64,000 nucleotides of DNA, from the NCBI RefSeq assembly GCF_004337985.1, contig NW_021940924.1:62001-126000 (forward strand). The letters are read 5' to 3'. The position numbers and the translations under genes were made by a program. The notes beneath the pieces were generated by a model, which searched no databases, had not been told where the DNA came from, and worked only from the letters and a program-made list of their open reading frames with translations. The DNA comes from Pyricularia pennisetigena (Eukaryota > Ascomycota > Sordariomycetes > Magnaporthales > Pyriculariaceae). Shown in pieces: positions 11,241-23,306 of the stretch (positions within the stretch are counted from its first letter, which is position 1; each line of letters opens with the position of its first letter).

Positions 11241-11632
11241 CAACTACCAAATTTGGATGCTTTATGCTACAGCTGCGCTGCTGCTAATTGCAGTTGGCAA
11301 TAGCATCAAATAACTAGTGGACTATGCCTCCAGCTCGAGATAAACGTATGCAAACCTGCTTTGGCTCGTGCGTTTGAAAGGAGTTTTAGGGTGAATTAAG
11401 ATGGTGTCCCAGATCGATCTGCTAGCTTGATGGGGCTATTGTTGATTCATGGGCAGACATGCGAGTAAGTAGATCACGTGCATAACCGCGTGATCTGAAG
11501 ACACGGAGCAGAGTTTTTCCAACAGATCCATGCAGGCTTGTAGATAGTTACAGTTTTACCGAAGAGAAGTAATGATGAATTAGAGAATATAGTTTTGTTA
11601 CTTTGTTTGTATTGTTTTACCGATCGCAGCGA
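11241..11632. other. Intergenic between convergent ISG12-like genes
   Basis: The two ISG12-like genes point towards each other across this stretch, which probably holds both 3' untranslated regions. A short palindrome-like pair of CACGTG-containing and CGTGATC segments occurs near 11475-11500. I see no gene. Confidence 0.4.
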
Positions 11633-11959
11633 TCACACGATTCCTATCAACACTATTCTTTTTTTTTGAAAAGTCTCTTCCGCGAACGCACCTGCGATAG
11701 GTCCTGACGCGCTGAAACCGACTGCGCCCAGGGTTGGCAGTGCAATTACAGCTGGTGCTGAAACCATAGTAATTCCGGTTGCTCCTGCAATAGCCGCTAC
11801 TGCCATGCAGAGGTCTGCGGGGGCTGCTCGGGCTGCGTGCGCTGCAGGATCCAGAATGACTTCAAAAACTCTTTTGCCCGTTTCTTTTGCGGCATTAAAT
11901 GCCATTTTTAATAGTTTGCCGGCCTCAACTGTTGCAACATATAAGATTTGCATGTTCAT
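11633..11959 (-). CDS. ISG12 (IFI6/IFI27)-like membrane protein
   Basis: This frame of 108 codons starts at ATG 11957-11959 and contains a glycine/alanine-rich hydrophobic region (Ala-Val-Ala-Ala-Ile-Ala-Gly-Ala-Thr-Gly) leading into Gly-Ala-Val-Gly-Phe-Ser-Ala-Ser-Gly-Pro-Ile-Ala-Gly. That is the core ISG12 signature found in interferon-stimulated IFI6/IFI27 proteins and their fungal relatives. The family usually continues with an Ala-Ala-Trp-Gln-Ser block and a second glycine-rich helix. Here the protein turns charged (Glu-Glu-Thr-Phe-Gln-Lys-Lys) and stops after about 25 residues, so it is either C-terminally truncated or needs an unseen 3' exon. It is convergent with a second, different ISG12-like gene. 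Membrane location is expected; function in fungi is unknown. Confidence 0.65.
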   Translation of the reverse strand: MNMQILYVATVEAGKLLKMAFNAAKETGKRVFEVILDPAAHAARAAPADLCMAVAAIAGATGITMVSAPAVIALPTLGAVGFSASGPIAGAFAEETFQKKRIVLIGIV

Positions 11960-12199
11960 CTCAATCTCGAGAAGCCGTTCGTATTGTTCAAGCAGATTTA
12001 AAGGCTTTGTTTGGGATCGACGATAGCTTGTCTAAGCATGATTTGTGGCCAAGGAGAAGATAAGAAACATATTTCAAAGCTCCTGAAATCCATCATTTGT
12101 GCTAAGTGTCCATTAGAGCCTTGCTTGGAAATAGGATTTGTAATGATGTCGTCAATACCAGTCTAGGTTTCATGTAGCCGATGTGCATTTTCGGAGGTT

Positions 12200-12510
12200 T
12201 CGTTACTCGCTGAAAAAATGGAATTAGTTCAATCTAGAATGGGATCTTCTAAACAATTCGTCACACACCTTTGGATGGATTCTACATGTCTTTAATTCCA
12301 GACGGGGCTGATTTTATTAAAGTTCCTTTTCTTTTTTCAATTTATGAAGCAGCCCCCCAGAAAAGATAGCAATGTGGGTCAAATTTGGGGCTCAAGTGAA
12401 GACCTGCCTCTAACTGGCATTGAGAGGTGCCAAGCGATTTGAATTGATGAGATGGAAGACATTTGAAGCTCTCGAGAAGAAAAGCATATGTTTTGGGTAA
12501 GATAATCGAG
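12200..12510. repeat. Dispersed repeat family D, copy 1
   Basis: The order CTGAAAAAATGGAATTAG, then a GGGGCTCAAGTGAAGACCTGC stretch, then GATGGAAGACATTTGAAGCT and AAGCATATGTTTTGGG recurs at about 32330-32690 with many substitutions and some gaps. I see no conserved reading frame. It is an old interspersed duplicate of unknown origin. Confidence 0.5.
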
Positions 12511-13230
12511 TTGTTGAGCAATGAGCGCAACGGCTAATAAGCTATAGCGCAAAGAGTTTCCCGCAGAAATTTACCTCCATGAGATGGTTTTGGTATTGAC
12601 TCAGCATAAAGTCGACCACTAACACACAAGCGAATGCGTGATGAGAAGACTGTTGCACTGGGGCGTGTAATCTCGATAACTTTACCGTTTTGAGGGGTGT
12701 CTCCCACCTACACGTGATTCAGTAGAAAGTTCGTGTATCTTTAGCCAGCTCCGTTTCTGGTGCGTTTTGCACACAATTCAGAACATGTATCAATCCAGAC
12801 GATTTTATACACCCTATCATGGTACCGTACGGGCACACCACCGTGCGACAAAGACCTAGGTTCCCCGCTTTAAAGTGTACAATCGTCCAATCGTGTCAAT
12901 CACATGATCGCACCTTCAGCACAAGAGGATGCAACACCTGTTATGGTCCGTGCACTGAAAAGTTATAAACGTGAATTTCAATTGAAAGACGACGATCCTC
13001 AAAGGTTCGCGAGATTCACAAGCTTTAGCTATGTCTCCCACATCGGGATCATCCGGACCTTCTCAGCAATGACAGCTTTTACTTCTCCACATATTTGTCT
13101 GGTTTTGTCGCCTAACTGTGCACTTCGAACTCTCTTCATGGCTCGCCAATGCGTGTTGATCAGGCTCCGGCTTGGTCGCGATCTTCTAAAGCATTGCTAG
13201 TGCGATTTTGTAGCTAATCTTTTATTAATG
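12511..13230. other. No convincing gene
   Basis: An open frame at 12904-13200 begins with ATG and runs 98 codons, but it has no recognisable domain and its composition does not look coding. It precedes the BTB gene and may lie in that gene's upstream region. Confidence 0.3.
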
Positions 13231-13303
13231 ATGGCAGCATTCAAGGAATTTTTAGGAGAGTTGGTATCGAAGTAGGTGTTCTCTTGAGTTCTTATCAACT
13301 TCA

Positions 13304-14236
13304 GTGCTCCAGCGTCGGCCCGATCCCGCTCGCCGCATTACCACCCCAAAACCATCAACTGACGTCTGTAGGGCCCGTGAGAAAGAGGATTTCACCGACT
13401 TTGTGCTGATCTGTGGCAATGAGAGATTCCCAGTTCACAAAGTCATCGCGTGCAGCCAGTCAAAAGTCTTTTATGCGGCGTGCAAAAATCCATTCAAAGT
13501 AAGCAGTCGGTTCGGGTGAAAAGCCGATTGAGTTAACCCCAAACTTACATCATTAGTACTGTTGCAGGAAGCGGAGTCCGAAGAGTATGATATTCTTGAA
13601 CAATCGCCAGGAATGGTGCGTCGGATGGTGGATTTCTTTTATACCGGAAATTACATGGACAACAGCAATACAAACCAACATCTAAGCAGCAATGAGGTTG
13701 AGCACAACGACGAAGAGGGAACCACGGCTCTACGTACACACGCTAGGATGTTCGCCCTGGCCAACATATACCAAGTTGACCAGCTACAAAACTTAGCCGC
13801 CGCCAAGTACGACAAGGCGGTGGAGGAAACTTCCCATATCCAGGACGTGCTTGATTCGATACCGGATATCTATGGGCTGACTCCCGACTCTGTCCGGACC
13901 CTTCGCGAGATCGCAGTTATGGCCGTTCGCATTAAGCTCGGGCACCAATCTGCCGCCGCTTGCGCTAGAAGCTCGGAGGGTAGAAGCGAAGCTGCTGCAT
14001 ACAGCGTAATGGCACTTCTGGACACGGGTGCTACTGGAACACTCGAATTTATGAAGGACTTGCTAAGCTCTTATATCCGAGCTCCTTTGTTAGGAAGCTG
14101 TTTCAACTGTAATACTGAGAACCTGCAGCCTGCGGAGCCTTTGCAAATCAAATGTCTGAAATGTGGGAAGGGCGGGGCGACGCCGTTATGGAGAAGATCG
14201 GGGTATAGGATCTCGAAATATAAGCCTACAAGTTGA
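13304..14236 (+). CDS. BTB/POZ domain protein with C-terminal zinc-ribbon-like cluster
   Basis: Exon 1 holds the BTB core: Asp-Phe-Thr-Asp-Phe-Val-Leu-Ile-Cys-Gly then Phe-Pro-Val-His-Lys-Val-Ile-Ala-Cys, with Ser-Lys-Val-Phe-Tyr following. An intron at 13499-13567 (GTAAGC...GCAG) joins in frame to the acidic Glu-Ala-Glu-Ser segment and the Met-Val-Asp-Phe-Phe-Tyr-Thr-Gly-Asn-Tyr helix of BTB. A BACK-like helical region follows. Near the end is Cys-Phe-Asn-Cys...Cys-Leu-Lys-Cys, a likely zinc site also seen in other fungal BTB proteins. No ATG precedes the BTB core in its frame, so the start is probably in an upstream exon, perhaps from ATG 13231, with a splice that I cannot place. Fungal BTB proteins of this type are often presumed CUL3 adaptors; this one has no known partner. 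Confidence 0.75.
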
Positions 14237-16165
14237 GGAAATCCTGAAGAGGAACGATTTGACAGGGCGTACACTTGGCCATGGTAATATAGGAAAAGGC
14301 AAAACCATTACAAAAATCATGGCGTGAGGGACTAAATTGACAGTCTTTGTTTTTTTAACGTGGTTTTATTCCCACTTGGGGCTGTGCTACTAAGGCAAAT
14401 AATGCAGTGGTAGTTAGCTGGGGTCTGATTTTGATCATTTACCGTGCTGATCTTTGCTTGACTTCACCTTCCCACGCCTCCCCGTTGCCAATGCTCTCAT
14501 TGGGCTCATGATGCTTATCAAATTAAACGTACGTTCAACTCTGGAGTAAAGTTGGGCAAAAGTCAAGCGTACTAACCTTGTTGTAAACTCAAACAAGATT
14601 GTTATCCCATCAGCATAAGAAACCCTAAATTCCGTTAGCCCCTTGGCCATCATCGTAGGACATGGCACTGGGTCCAATGCCGTCTCTCGTGGCTCTTTTG
14701 GGCATTGTTTTCAGAGGTTTCACCGGGACTATATAGTATTAGCATCCACTCTTTCGTCTCCCGACTCACTTGGGGCTGAGCCAGTGACGGCGCCCTGAGC
14801 AGGTACTTTGTCGTGATCGACAGCAAGACTCGCATGCCCATGCGCGCTGTTTTGTGCCCCTTGCCCTTTCCCGCGGTAGGGCGATGTTCGAAACCAAAGA
14901 CCCGGGGTCCTCCGGCCGTTCGCTACCACAAGACACTTGCAAACTTGCCGAGACTAAAGTGCCATGGTTACCATCTGTTTTCACAACAATTAGGTGTAGG
15001 TCACGATCTGGCCCCCGCGCCGTGAAGTTAGAATCTGGGATTTATTTTGGTCAAACATTGCGTTATCCTATGGCAAACAGTGAAAGGGACTTGACATCTG
15101 CCAGAGTATGACCACAAATTATGTCAGTTCACATGCGCGTCGTTTACTCGTTGGCTGTCGGTACTTTTTGTAAGAGGGCCAGAAAGAACCTTTTTCGAAC
15201 TTTGGTTGTTCGCTAAACTTTGGGACATCAAGGTTTTGTCTTTGTCGAGATAAGAATGCGATTGTAAAGGGCCAGCATATTATTGTTTTATCGTTATGGA
15301 GCAGTGTGATATCCAGTCACCGAGGTTTGTTAAGCTTCTAGCCGTTCTCTCAGTCCTTTGGTGCTTGCTCTCGCACATGAAAACCAACAACATGTTGTAG
15401 GATAGAGTTTCTGTGTAATGGATCTGGCGACCCGGTTATTCGGCCCACACGCATTCAAAATTAAACTTTGGAGTTTATAAATTCTGAGCAACACAAAGTG
15501 TGTGATCGCGAGCACCAATCACCTACTGATCAACTTACTTATCCAGCCTTTTGTAATATTTGTCTTTGTTGGGATATCAGAGTTTGAACTTTAGAATGGA
15601 AAAGATTTATATATCTTGCAGTAAACTCAAATAAATAGACATTGGATTTTCCCCAGTCCCTTTGCCGAGTTTTAGATTGCACACTTACACGCACGCGCGA
15701 GCAGTGACCAACTGCACGGTCGCGACACAATGGAGCTTGATCTATGAAATATCGCATAAGATAACTTAAACGATGGGTCATCGATTGGCCTTTCTTCGCC
15801 TATCAAACAGGGTCGTCACATAATTAGGGTTGTGAACACCCGTCTTTTTAAAGGAGTGGGGTGAACCCAAAATCATGACTACACCTAATTAGAAAGTGCT
15901 GGCGCATGCAAGTGCACTGTATCAATTTAGCATGTGCGGTAATTCTGGTCCTCTGTGGGAGGTGCCGGCAAAGCACAAGAAGACGGCATCCCTTAGTCTA
16001 CGCCTTCTTTTTCTACCGCTAACATCCTTAAAACCTTGGAACTATCATTAACTGTCATCAGGTTCACTTCTAGTACCAGTGAGGGTCGATAGGCTTACTT
16101 TTACATTCCCCAAACCGCATACCAGCCTCATAGATAATTGGAATCTACAGTCTCTACGCTTGGCT
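14237..16165. other. Gene-free stretch with diverged internal repeats
   Basis: A segment at about 15660-15735, with GAGCAGTGACCAACTGCACG and GTCGCGACAC, recurs at about 24535-24580. Parts of about 14500-14620 and 15560-15640 resemble each other (AACTTTAGAATGG / AACTCTGGAGTAA, then AAACTCAAA). No open frame here has a recognisable domain. Confidence 0.45.
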
Positions 16166-17184
16166 ATGCCAGGCTTGTCACATCAGGGCAATGACACCGC
16201 TGAAATGTCGCTAGCCCCAGGGAGCCAGACATTCAATTCCCGGAGAATCTTCTGGTTCATTTGGAGACGCCACAGCAGCACCTCAAAAGGTTCAAGGCGG
16301 AGCTGGTTCCTCTTGAAAGCGGGCCTTACTCCGACATATATATTACCTTGTCAAAGGCGCTTCATCACGGAAGCAACACCTATAGCATCCTGTTGACTGC
16401 CGATCAAGACATCGTTTATGAGGCTCTTAGACAAAGGTGTCACTCCTCCAGCCAACTGAGGAGTCAGAAATATGTTCTCCTTTGTGATAACTCCCGAGAC
16501 ATCAGACTGCCTTCCGGGCTTACGCTCCAGGACTTCTTACCTTCGCGGCCCCGAAGCAACAGCACTCCAAAGCGACGGGCAGTGGCTATCGACCGTGAGA
16601 TGGTGGGAATAGAAGTTTCGACAGCAGCTCGAAAAAACAACCGAACCACAAATGGGGGCTTGGGGAAACTTGCGTCACGCAGGATCGAGACAAGTGAAAT
16701 CGCCTACATCTGCGCGGTTGATTTCCTGACAGGCGAGATCCTGATTAATCAGTTCGTTCAGCCCCGTGGAAAAATAATCAACTGGCGCACCAAACACAGT
16801 GGCATCACATCCCGCGCCTTGCGGGAAGCCAAGTCTAGCAGGAACTGCCTTGCGAGCTGGCGCGCTGCTAGGGCCGAGCTATGGGAGTATGTTGATGCCG
16901 ATACTATTTTGATCGTTCATGGTCTGAAACACGATCTACACGGTCTCTGCGTTGCCCACACTCGAATTGTCGATACGTCTTTGCAGACTGCCGAAGCTGT
17001 TTTTCGTGGTGTTGAATTATTTCGACGCGTTTGGGCGTTGAAAGACTTGATGAAGGAGCTTGTGAAGGTCCATATTCAGAGCCATGGCCGGCAAGGACAT
17101 GACTGCGTTGAGGATACGTTGGCAACGCGCGAGCTGGCACTTTGGTGTCTTCAGAATCCGCGGAAGCTCGAGGCATGGGGTTAG
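16166..17184 (+). pseudogene. DEDDh 3'-5' exonuclease (RNA exonuclease-like), start disrupted
   Basis: The frame from 16204 to 17184 carries a full DEDDh set: Ala-Ile-Asp-Arg-Glu-Met-Val-Gly (Asp and Glu of ExoI; relatives usually have Cys at the Arg position), Val-His-Gly-Leu-Lys-His-Asp-Leu with Ile-Val-Asp-Thr (ExoII), and Gly-His-Asp-Cys-Val-Glu-Asp-Thr (ExoIII His and Asp). Such enzymes trim RNA 3' ends or digest nucleic acids. The frame has no ATG before the catalytic motif. ATG 16166 opens a short frame that would run into it if one base were lost or gained near 16212-16222, in a CCCCAGGG tract. This points to a frameshift near the N-terminus or to a sequencing error; an unseen intron is also possible. 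The catalytic part is otherwise complete, about 305 residues. Confidence 0.65.
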
Positions 17185-20100
17185 AAAAGCGAGAAAGCCA
17201 TGAGAAACAGCCCGTTGAAAGTGGCAGGGTCAAGACAGAGAGGGAGGAGGAAGTGCCGTCAAAAGACAGCCGTTTCGAATGGTAGCAATCAGATTCAAAA
17301 GGCCAAGCAAACGGGCGTTACTTACCATGACCAAAATCCCAGGCTTTCCAGCTTTTATAGGATAAGAACATTTTTATCGCTCTATTAACGGCCAGACCCG
17401 ATGCATTGGGTCTTTTTGGTTGTGTTTTCTCGCTAATTATGTAGAAGTTGAAACACCTAAAAACTCCGGTTTGTTTAGAACCTGGCGATTGTACTTTCAA
17501 GTATTTTGTGTACATTATAGTTTATCTACGGCAGTCTGTTATAATTAGTCCTGGAAGGACCGAATCCGAACAGGAAAGACAAAGCACCTTTTGTTGCTGA
17601 ATTGTAAACTCGCCCAGCCCAAAAGAGCAGGGCACAATAAAATTGGCTAGTGTGGTAAATAAAGAACAAGATATCGTATAGGAATGCGGTGCTATATGCT
17701 TAAAAGAATCGTTAGATATTTTGACCTTTCAATTATCGATACAATGGTTCGGTTCCGGTACATCTAAAGCTTGGAAGGCCTGAATTGGTATTCGAGGGAT
17801 AAGAGTTTGGAAGCACGCTTGAATTCAACCAAGCTTTGCTAAATTTCTACGCCTTTCTGTATTTGATTTTATAGTTAATGCTTCGTCAGCCGTTACAGAT
17901 TACCATACGAATCGGGGAACGTGATTTTCAATGGGTCATTGCTGCAGGTGGTGCAATCGTTTTTACATTCCGCAGATCCGCCGCCTGGCCCAGTTGCAGC
18001 ATTAGAAAGGCAAAAGTTTCGACTATGCAAGTGGATCTTGACTATTGGTATACGTAAAAGCGGTTGTCTACTAAAAACTTTTATTTTTTTGGTTTCATTG
18101 TGAACCATTTCATAACTTGAAAATAAGTTCTACGGCCTTGCATTTTGTAATCCTTTCTTTCAATGGTCTGCCAGTTTAGTATAGGTTTAACACGTTTCTA
18201 TCAGTGATCAGATCATCAGTAACTCAGCCTGGTGTGTAGCTTACCGCAATGCAGCATGGGGCATCTGTTACCGGGCATTGCTTTCTCTGGCCGAGCCTTA
18301 TGGCGTCAATTATATCCTCATGACAGCACCACAAAGCCTTATGGCAGCGGACTTTCCGTCGTAACTCCTATCTTCTGCCAGTCGGACCTAACTATCATCT
18401 CTGTTCCATGTTACAGTACGCGCTACTATAAGCTTTTAACAGTTGGAAGGCGCACAGCACGCTTTCTAGCTGCATACTCCTGCCATCTTCTCCGCCTGGT
18501 TATTTTGCTCCAAAACAAGCGCGACTTTCGTCTGTCTAAGCTTTTCTTTTAGCTCTGCCACCTGTCTGAAAAGTTCGTCATACTGCTTCTCTAATTCGGT
18601 CGACGGACGACAAGAAATCTGCTCGGGGTTTCGCCTGATACCCGAAGTTAGCCCTTCATGGTTTTTGTGTGGTGATAAAGTTGCAGCATGGAGCCTGAGC
18701 GTCAAGTCTTGAATAACGGTTGCCTTCATCTTCATCAGCACTTATTCAATAACAAGGACATATGATCTCACCATTTTTAGCTAGCTTTGCTGATCTAGAA
18801 GCAGTACACGGGTGTTTGGCGGCAATAAGAAAGTAGTAGGTTGGAAAGGAGATCACTGCTTTTATTACGGTCGAAAGGTAATCCTGAGTGGGATTTGGAC
18901 CCATACTTATAGTTATGTCCAGATGGATTAACAGATAGGGTTCATGTCTGAATTGGTGACCAAAAACAGGACCTTGCAAATGCAACTTTGGACAAGACCA
19001 TTTTTGGGATAAACGTCAACCAGTCATATTTGCAACCTCAAGGTCTTAGACTCCAGTCCTTCCCAAAGTAAAATAGGACTATCCTGCGAAACTAACCTCT
19101 TCTAGGCATTCCTTGGCTATTGTGGCCTCAAGGCACCCATGAAAAGCGCTCTTACGTATCGCCGTGTCCATGTTGTTATGAATTCTGCTGATACAATAGA
19201 AGGTGAAATGGGCTTCGCCAAATTCCGTAGTTAATATTTTTAATAGTGGTGGTGTGGACCCGTAACTTATGTGGCTTGGCAGACTCCGCTCGTACCTGGC
19301 AGATACCCAGGGACAGTCCCGAAACAGATCCAGAATCGGGAAAAGCCAAAACAGGCCCTGGGAATCTATCGGGAACCAAACTCGTCCAAACAGCCGGGAC
19401 TCCCCCATTGCCATTTTCGTCCCCATCAATTCTCCTACCCTACTGTGTTTATTTTCTATCCAACACCTCGCTCCAAACCCGCGACAATCACGGCGCCACA
19501 ACTGGATGCGGCAGAGTGTTTACTGATCCAACCCTTCAGGCATCGCCATGATTGCGTCTCGATGCCTGTTAGTGGTCGAGACATGGGTTTTACAGCTGCG
19601 ACAATCGATGGCATCCTCCGCCTTTCGTTTGCGACTGTCAATATCAATGTCAATATTAATCTCCTCCTTTTTCGCTTTTTCCTTTATACTGCTTCTAATA
19701 TGCTCTAGCATTTGGCTGATCGGTTTGTACGGCGATTGCGTCGGTTTTTTGGGTAAAAAATTCGTTTTTTTGGCAGCCCCAGTTGCCTGCAGCATTTTGA
19801 GACGTTGGCACTTTTTCTTAAAACTTCCATCACGCCGTGCTTTGCTGGACGATTAGTGATGAGGCGAAAAGAATGGAGTTGATTGCTGGTCGGATGGCAA
19901 CCAAGTATCCCCCGTTCCTGTGCATTGCAAAGGCAGGCCACATGGCCATTCCATATGCATCCATAGGTTTCCATGTGAACGCATTTCCCCTTTTGTGATT
20001 GGCGATTTAGAGTCCCGGCACAGCAAATTACCAGCCCATGGTTAGCAATCTTTTCGCAATCAAGCAACACGGCACACCCAAGAGACCGTTCGCTGGGCAT

Positions 20101-20599
20101 TCGAGTGGCTATGGATATCGATCAGCAACCGTATTACCCCGCTCTTGGGCTTTTGGAAACTACTCCGTGGTGATCTCGCACAGCCGCATACGTGCAGCCC
20201 CTCGCCTAAAAACAGGGTGCATCGAACGTAAGCTGACTGCAGCATTCTGCATATTTTGCTATGAGAGCCTGGTTATCCACTATAGCTGCGAAGTCCCAGC
20301 TTTGCCATTTCCAGCAATAGGACACAACTGGGCACCATGTTTGGAAGCTTCGTTGTTAAAATTAATGACGGCCGCCGCAAGCAGCCTGACCGCTCCGTCC
20401 TTTCCTGTTCTGCTTTGTTCCACCTTTTGTTTGTTAACTCCCTCCCCCATTTCATCTAATTCATGCTGTGTATGCTCCTGCAGTCCGAGATATTCGGTCT
20501 TTTTCTACCCTCCGGCTAATCACGAGGATCTATTTCGCCGTAGCACCTCTACCCGTTCCACTGTTTGAAGAAACTCCCTAACCCGGCGAATGTTACGTT
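17185..20599. other. Mostly gene-free; one possible small coiled-coil frame at 18466-18741 (minus)
   Basis: The best candidate is a 91-codon minus-strand frame at 18466-18741 whose second half is a heptad-rich, Glu/Lys/Leu-rich helix (Glu-Leu-Glu-Lys-Gln-Tyr-Asp-Glu-Leu). A Lys-rich minus-strand frame around 19520-19795 (Asp-Ile-Asp-Ile-Asp, Arg-Lys-Arg-Lys) could be another remnant. The part nearest 20600 should hold the promoter of the NLR-like gene. Other open frames here look like chance. Confidence 0.35.
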
Positions 20600-23306
20600 A
20601 TGTCGGATTATTCAAAATACACTATTGGGTGGATCACAGCTATTGAACCCGAGTATATCGCCGCTCGACAGTTCCTTGACGATGGACCTACCAATCTAAA
20701 CGTCCCGAACGACCCCAACCAGTACAGTCTCGGGCGAGTTCATAACCATAATGTCGTCATCGTCCGCCTCCCTCACGAGGAATATGGCGTAGATGTCGCA
20801 GCAGCCGTAACGGCACACATGCTGCAAACCTTCCCCAACATTCGTCTGGGGTTAATGGTTGGCATTGCAGGCGGTGCACCGGGTCCCAAGCACGACATAC
20901 GCCTAGGCGACGTTGTGGTTGGCACAGGCCACGAGGGCCAAGGCGGCGTATTCCAATACGATTTCGGAAAGACGATCCAAGATCAAGCATTTCGTCACAC
21001 TCGACTCCTGGCGTCGGCAAACAGAACTCTTCGGGCGGCAGTCGGCCAACTAAAAGTGCAGCACCGAGAGAACGGACATACGTTTGACAAGCAAATCGAA
21101 ACGCTATTGCAAACAAAACGACGCCTCCGAAAAGAATATTCTCGCCCAAACGCCTCACAGGACAAACTCTATCGATCCAATGTCGTCCACCCTGAAGGCT
21201 CGTCGGGCTATTGCGTCGACGTATGCGGCGACGACCCAAACCTTTTGGTGGCACGAAAAGAACGGGACGAAGACGACGATCTCACAATCCACTATGGCAT
21301 TATTGCCAGTGGGAATCAGCTTATGAAAGATGCCAATACTCGGGATAAGCTAGCCGGGGAAAAGGGCGTCCTTTGTTTCGAAATGGAGGCGGCTGGACTG
21401 GTAAATCAACTGCCGTGCATGGTAATCCGAGGCATCTGCGACTATTCAGATTCACACAAAAACAAGGAATGGCAAGGTTTTGCGGCTATGGTGGCGGCCG
21501 CGTATGCAAAAGAACTAGTGGGCTTAATCGCCCCGAGCCAGGTTGATGCGGAAAGGCCAATCAGGGAGGTTTTAGCGCAAGGTAAATAGGCCTTTTGCAA
21601 TGTATCACTAGCATTTATCTGCAAATGTTAAATTTTGGCTTCCAGTTGCACAGAACGTCGAGCGAGCGGTACCCAAGATCGAGAAAATCAACCGCGATAT
21701 TGCCTTTATGAGATTGCCAACCGCAAATGGCGCTACGTTCGATGACCACGCGAACGAACACGACCCCGCCTGCCACCCCGACACCCGCGTGGACCTTCTC
21801 GACGACATTTACAGATGGATCGAAAACCCCAACGGGAAACACATCTTCTGGTTGCGCGGCATGGCCGGAACTGGCAAATCGACCATCTCTCGGACGGTAG
21901 CCAGAAAGGTATCCGAAACCAAAATGCCCATAGCCAGCTTCTTCTTCAAAAAGGGCGAAGGCGACCGCGGTAAAGCCGCCAGGTTTTTTACCACCATAGT
22001 CGACCAGCTTGTCCGTCACCATCAGCTGCCGGACTTGGCATCCCATGTCCACAGCGCAGTCGAAAGCAATCCTAACATCGCCGACAAAACTATGAAAGAG
22101 CAGTTCGAAAAGCTCTTCTTAGAGCCGTTGAACAAATGCAACGGCGCCAATTTCCAGCCGCTCCTTGTGGTGGTGGATGCCCTTGACGAATGCGATCGAG
22201 AAGAAGATGTAACTACTCTTATTCGTCTTTTTCCCAAAGCTGAGGAAGCGAAATCTTACCATCTCCGGTTTTTCGTTACCAGCAGACCCGAGTTGCCTAT
22301 CCGCCTTGGCTTTAAAGATATTGGCGACAAATATAAAGACTTGGCTCTCCACGAGGTTCCTGAGTCTGATATAACAAAGGACATTTCTACATTTCTACGC
22401 TTTGAGTTAGATCGCATTCGGCAAGATTTTAACAAAACTGTGCCGAGACCAGGGTTGACGCCCGATTGGCCCCCACTCGCGAGTCTTAAGGATCTTGTCA
22501 ATATGGCTGTACCGTTGTTCATTTTTGCATCGACGGCTTGCCGTTTCATTGCCGATAGCGAATTTGGCAATCCTTGGGAGCAGCTAAATAAAATCCTTAA
22601 ATATGAAGGAAAAGGCCAGCGGTCTCGGCTTCACGCGACATATCTCCCGATCCTGAACCAGCTTCTTCTACAACGTACGAATTTAGGGTTGGTAGAACGC
22701 ACGAAGAGCGAACAAGCCGAAATAGTTGAATGGTTCCGCGATATTGTCGGAACCATCGTAATTCTTGCCGACCCTCTCCCCTCCGCATCATTGGCATGCG
22801 TTCTAGATCGAACAGAGCTCGACGTTACCTCGAAGCTGCGCAGGCTGCACTCTGTTCTCAATATTTCGGATGATCCACTCGCCCCCGTGAAATTACTCCA
22901 CCTGTCTTTTCGCGATTTCCTCGCCGACAACGAAAATCACGATGGGAACCTCTTTTGGGTCGACGCTCAAAAAACCCACAAACAACTGGCGAAGCGTTGC
23001 CTCAAACTATTATCAACTAGCGACAACCTCAAAAAAGACGTCTGCAATCTACGTAAACCTGGGATATCCCGGTCCGAGATTAGTGAGCAAATTATCAGTA
23101 CTGCCCTGCCACGGGACGTCCAATATGCCTGTCGCTATTGGGTATACCATTGGAAGGAGAGCAAAGTACGGATACGAGACGACGATATTGTCCACGGGTT
23201 TCTGGCGAAGCATTTGCTTCACTGGCTTGAAGTATTGGGCATTATAGGGCGGATCCGGGAGAGCGCAGCAGGGCGTTGGATAGGTTTGACTGCGTACGGT
23301 ACCTAG
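20600..23306 (+). CDS. NLR-like receptor: PNP_UDP phosphorylase-like domain plus NACHT NTPase
   Basis: This is a two-exon gene. The intron at 21582-21645 (GTAAAT...CCAG) joins in frame and gives about 880 residues. Residues 1-320 form a nucleoside-phosphorylase-like (PNP_UDP) domain: Tyr-Thr-Ile-Gly-Trp-Ile-Thr-Ala start, Val-Gly-Ile-Ala-Gly-Gly, Cys-Phe-Glu-Met-Glu-Ala-Ala-Gly, and Ile-Arg-Gly-Ile-Cys-Asp-Tyr-Ser-Asp. After a linker with a Cys-His-Pro-Asp-Thr-Arg element comes NACHT: Walker A Gly-Met-Ala-Gly-Thr-Gly-Lys-Ser-Thr near residue 400 and Walker B Leu-Val-Val-Val-Asp-Ala-Leu-Asp-Glu-Cys near 500. The C-terminal helices reach His-Trp-Leu-Glu-Val-Leu-Gly, where fungal relatives continue into WD40, ankyrin or TPR repeats, but this protein ends about 25 residues later. 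Such receptors act in fungal non-self recognition and regulated cell death. Loss of the sensing repeats could make it a decoy or non-functional. Confidence 0.88.

Noticed and set aside
12904..13200. 98-codon plus-strand open frame starting with ATG
   Set aside because: No domain, odd composition, and it sits in the likely upstream region of the BTB gene.
20038..20568. 176-codon frame upstream of the NACHT gene
   Set aside because: Rich in Ser/Cys/Pro without any pattern; the region is better explained as promoter and leader of the NACHT gene.
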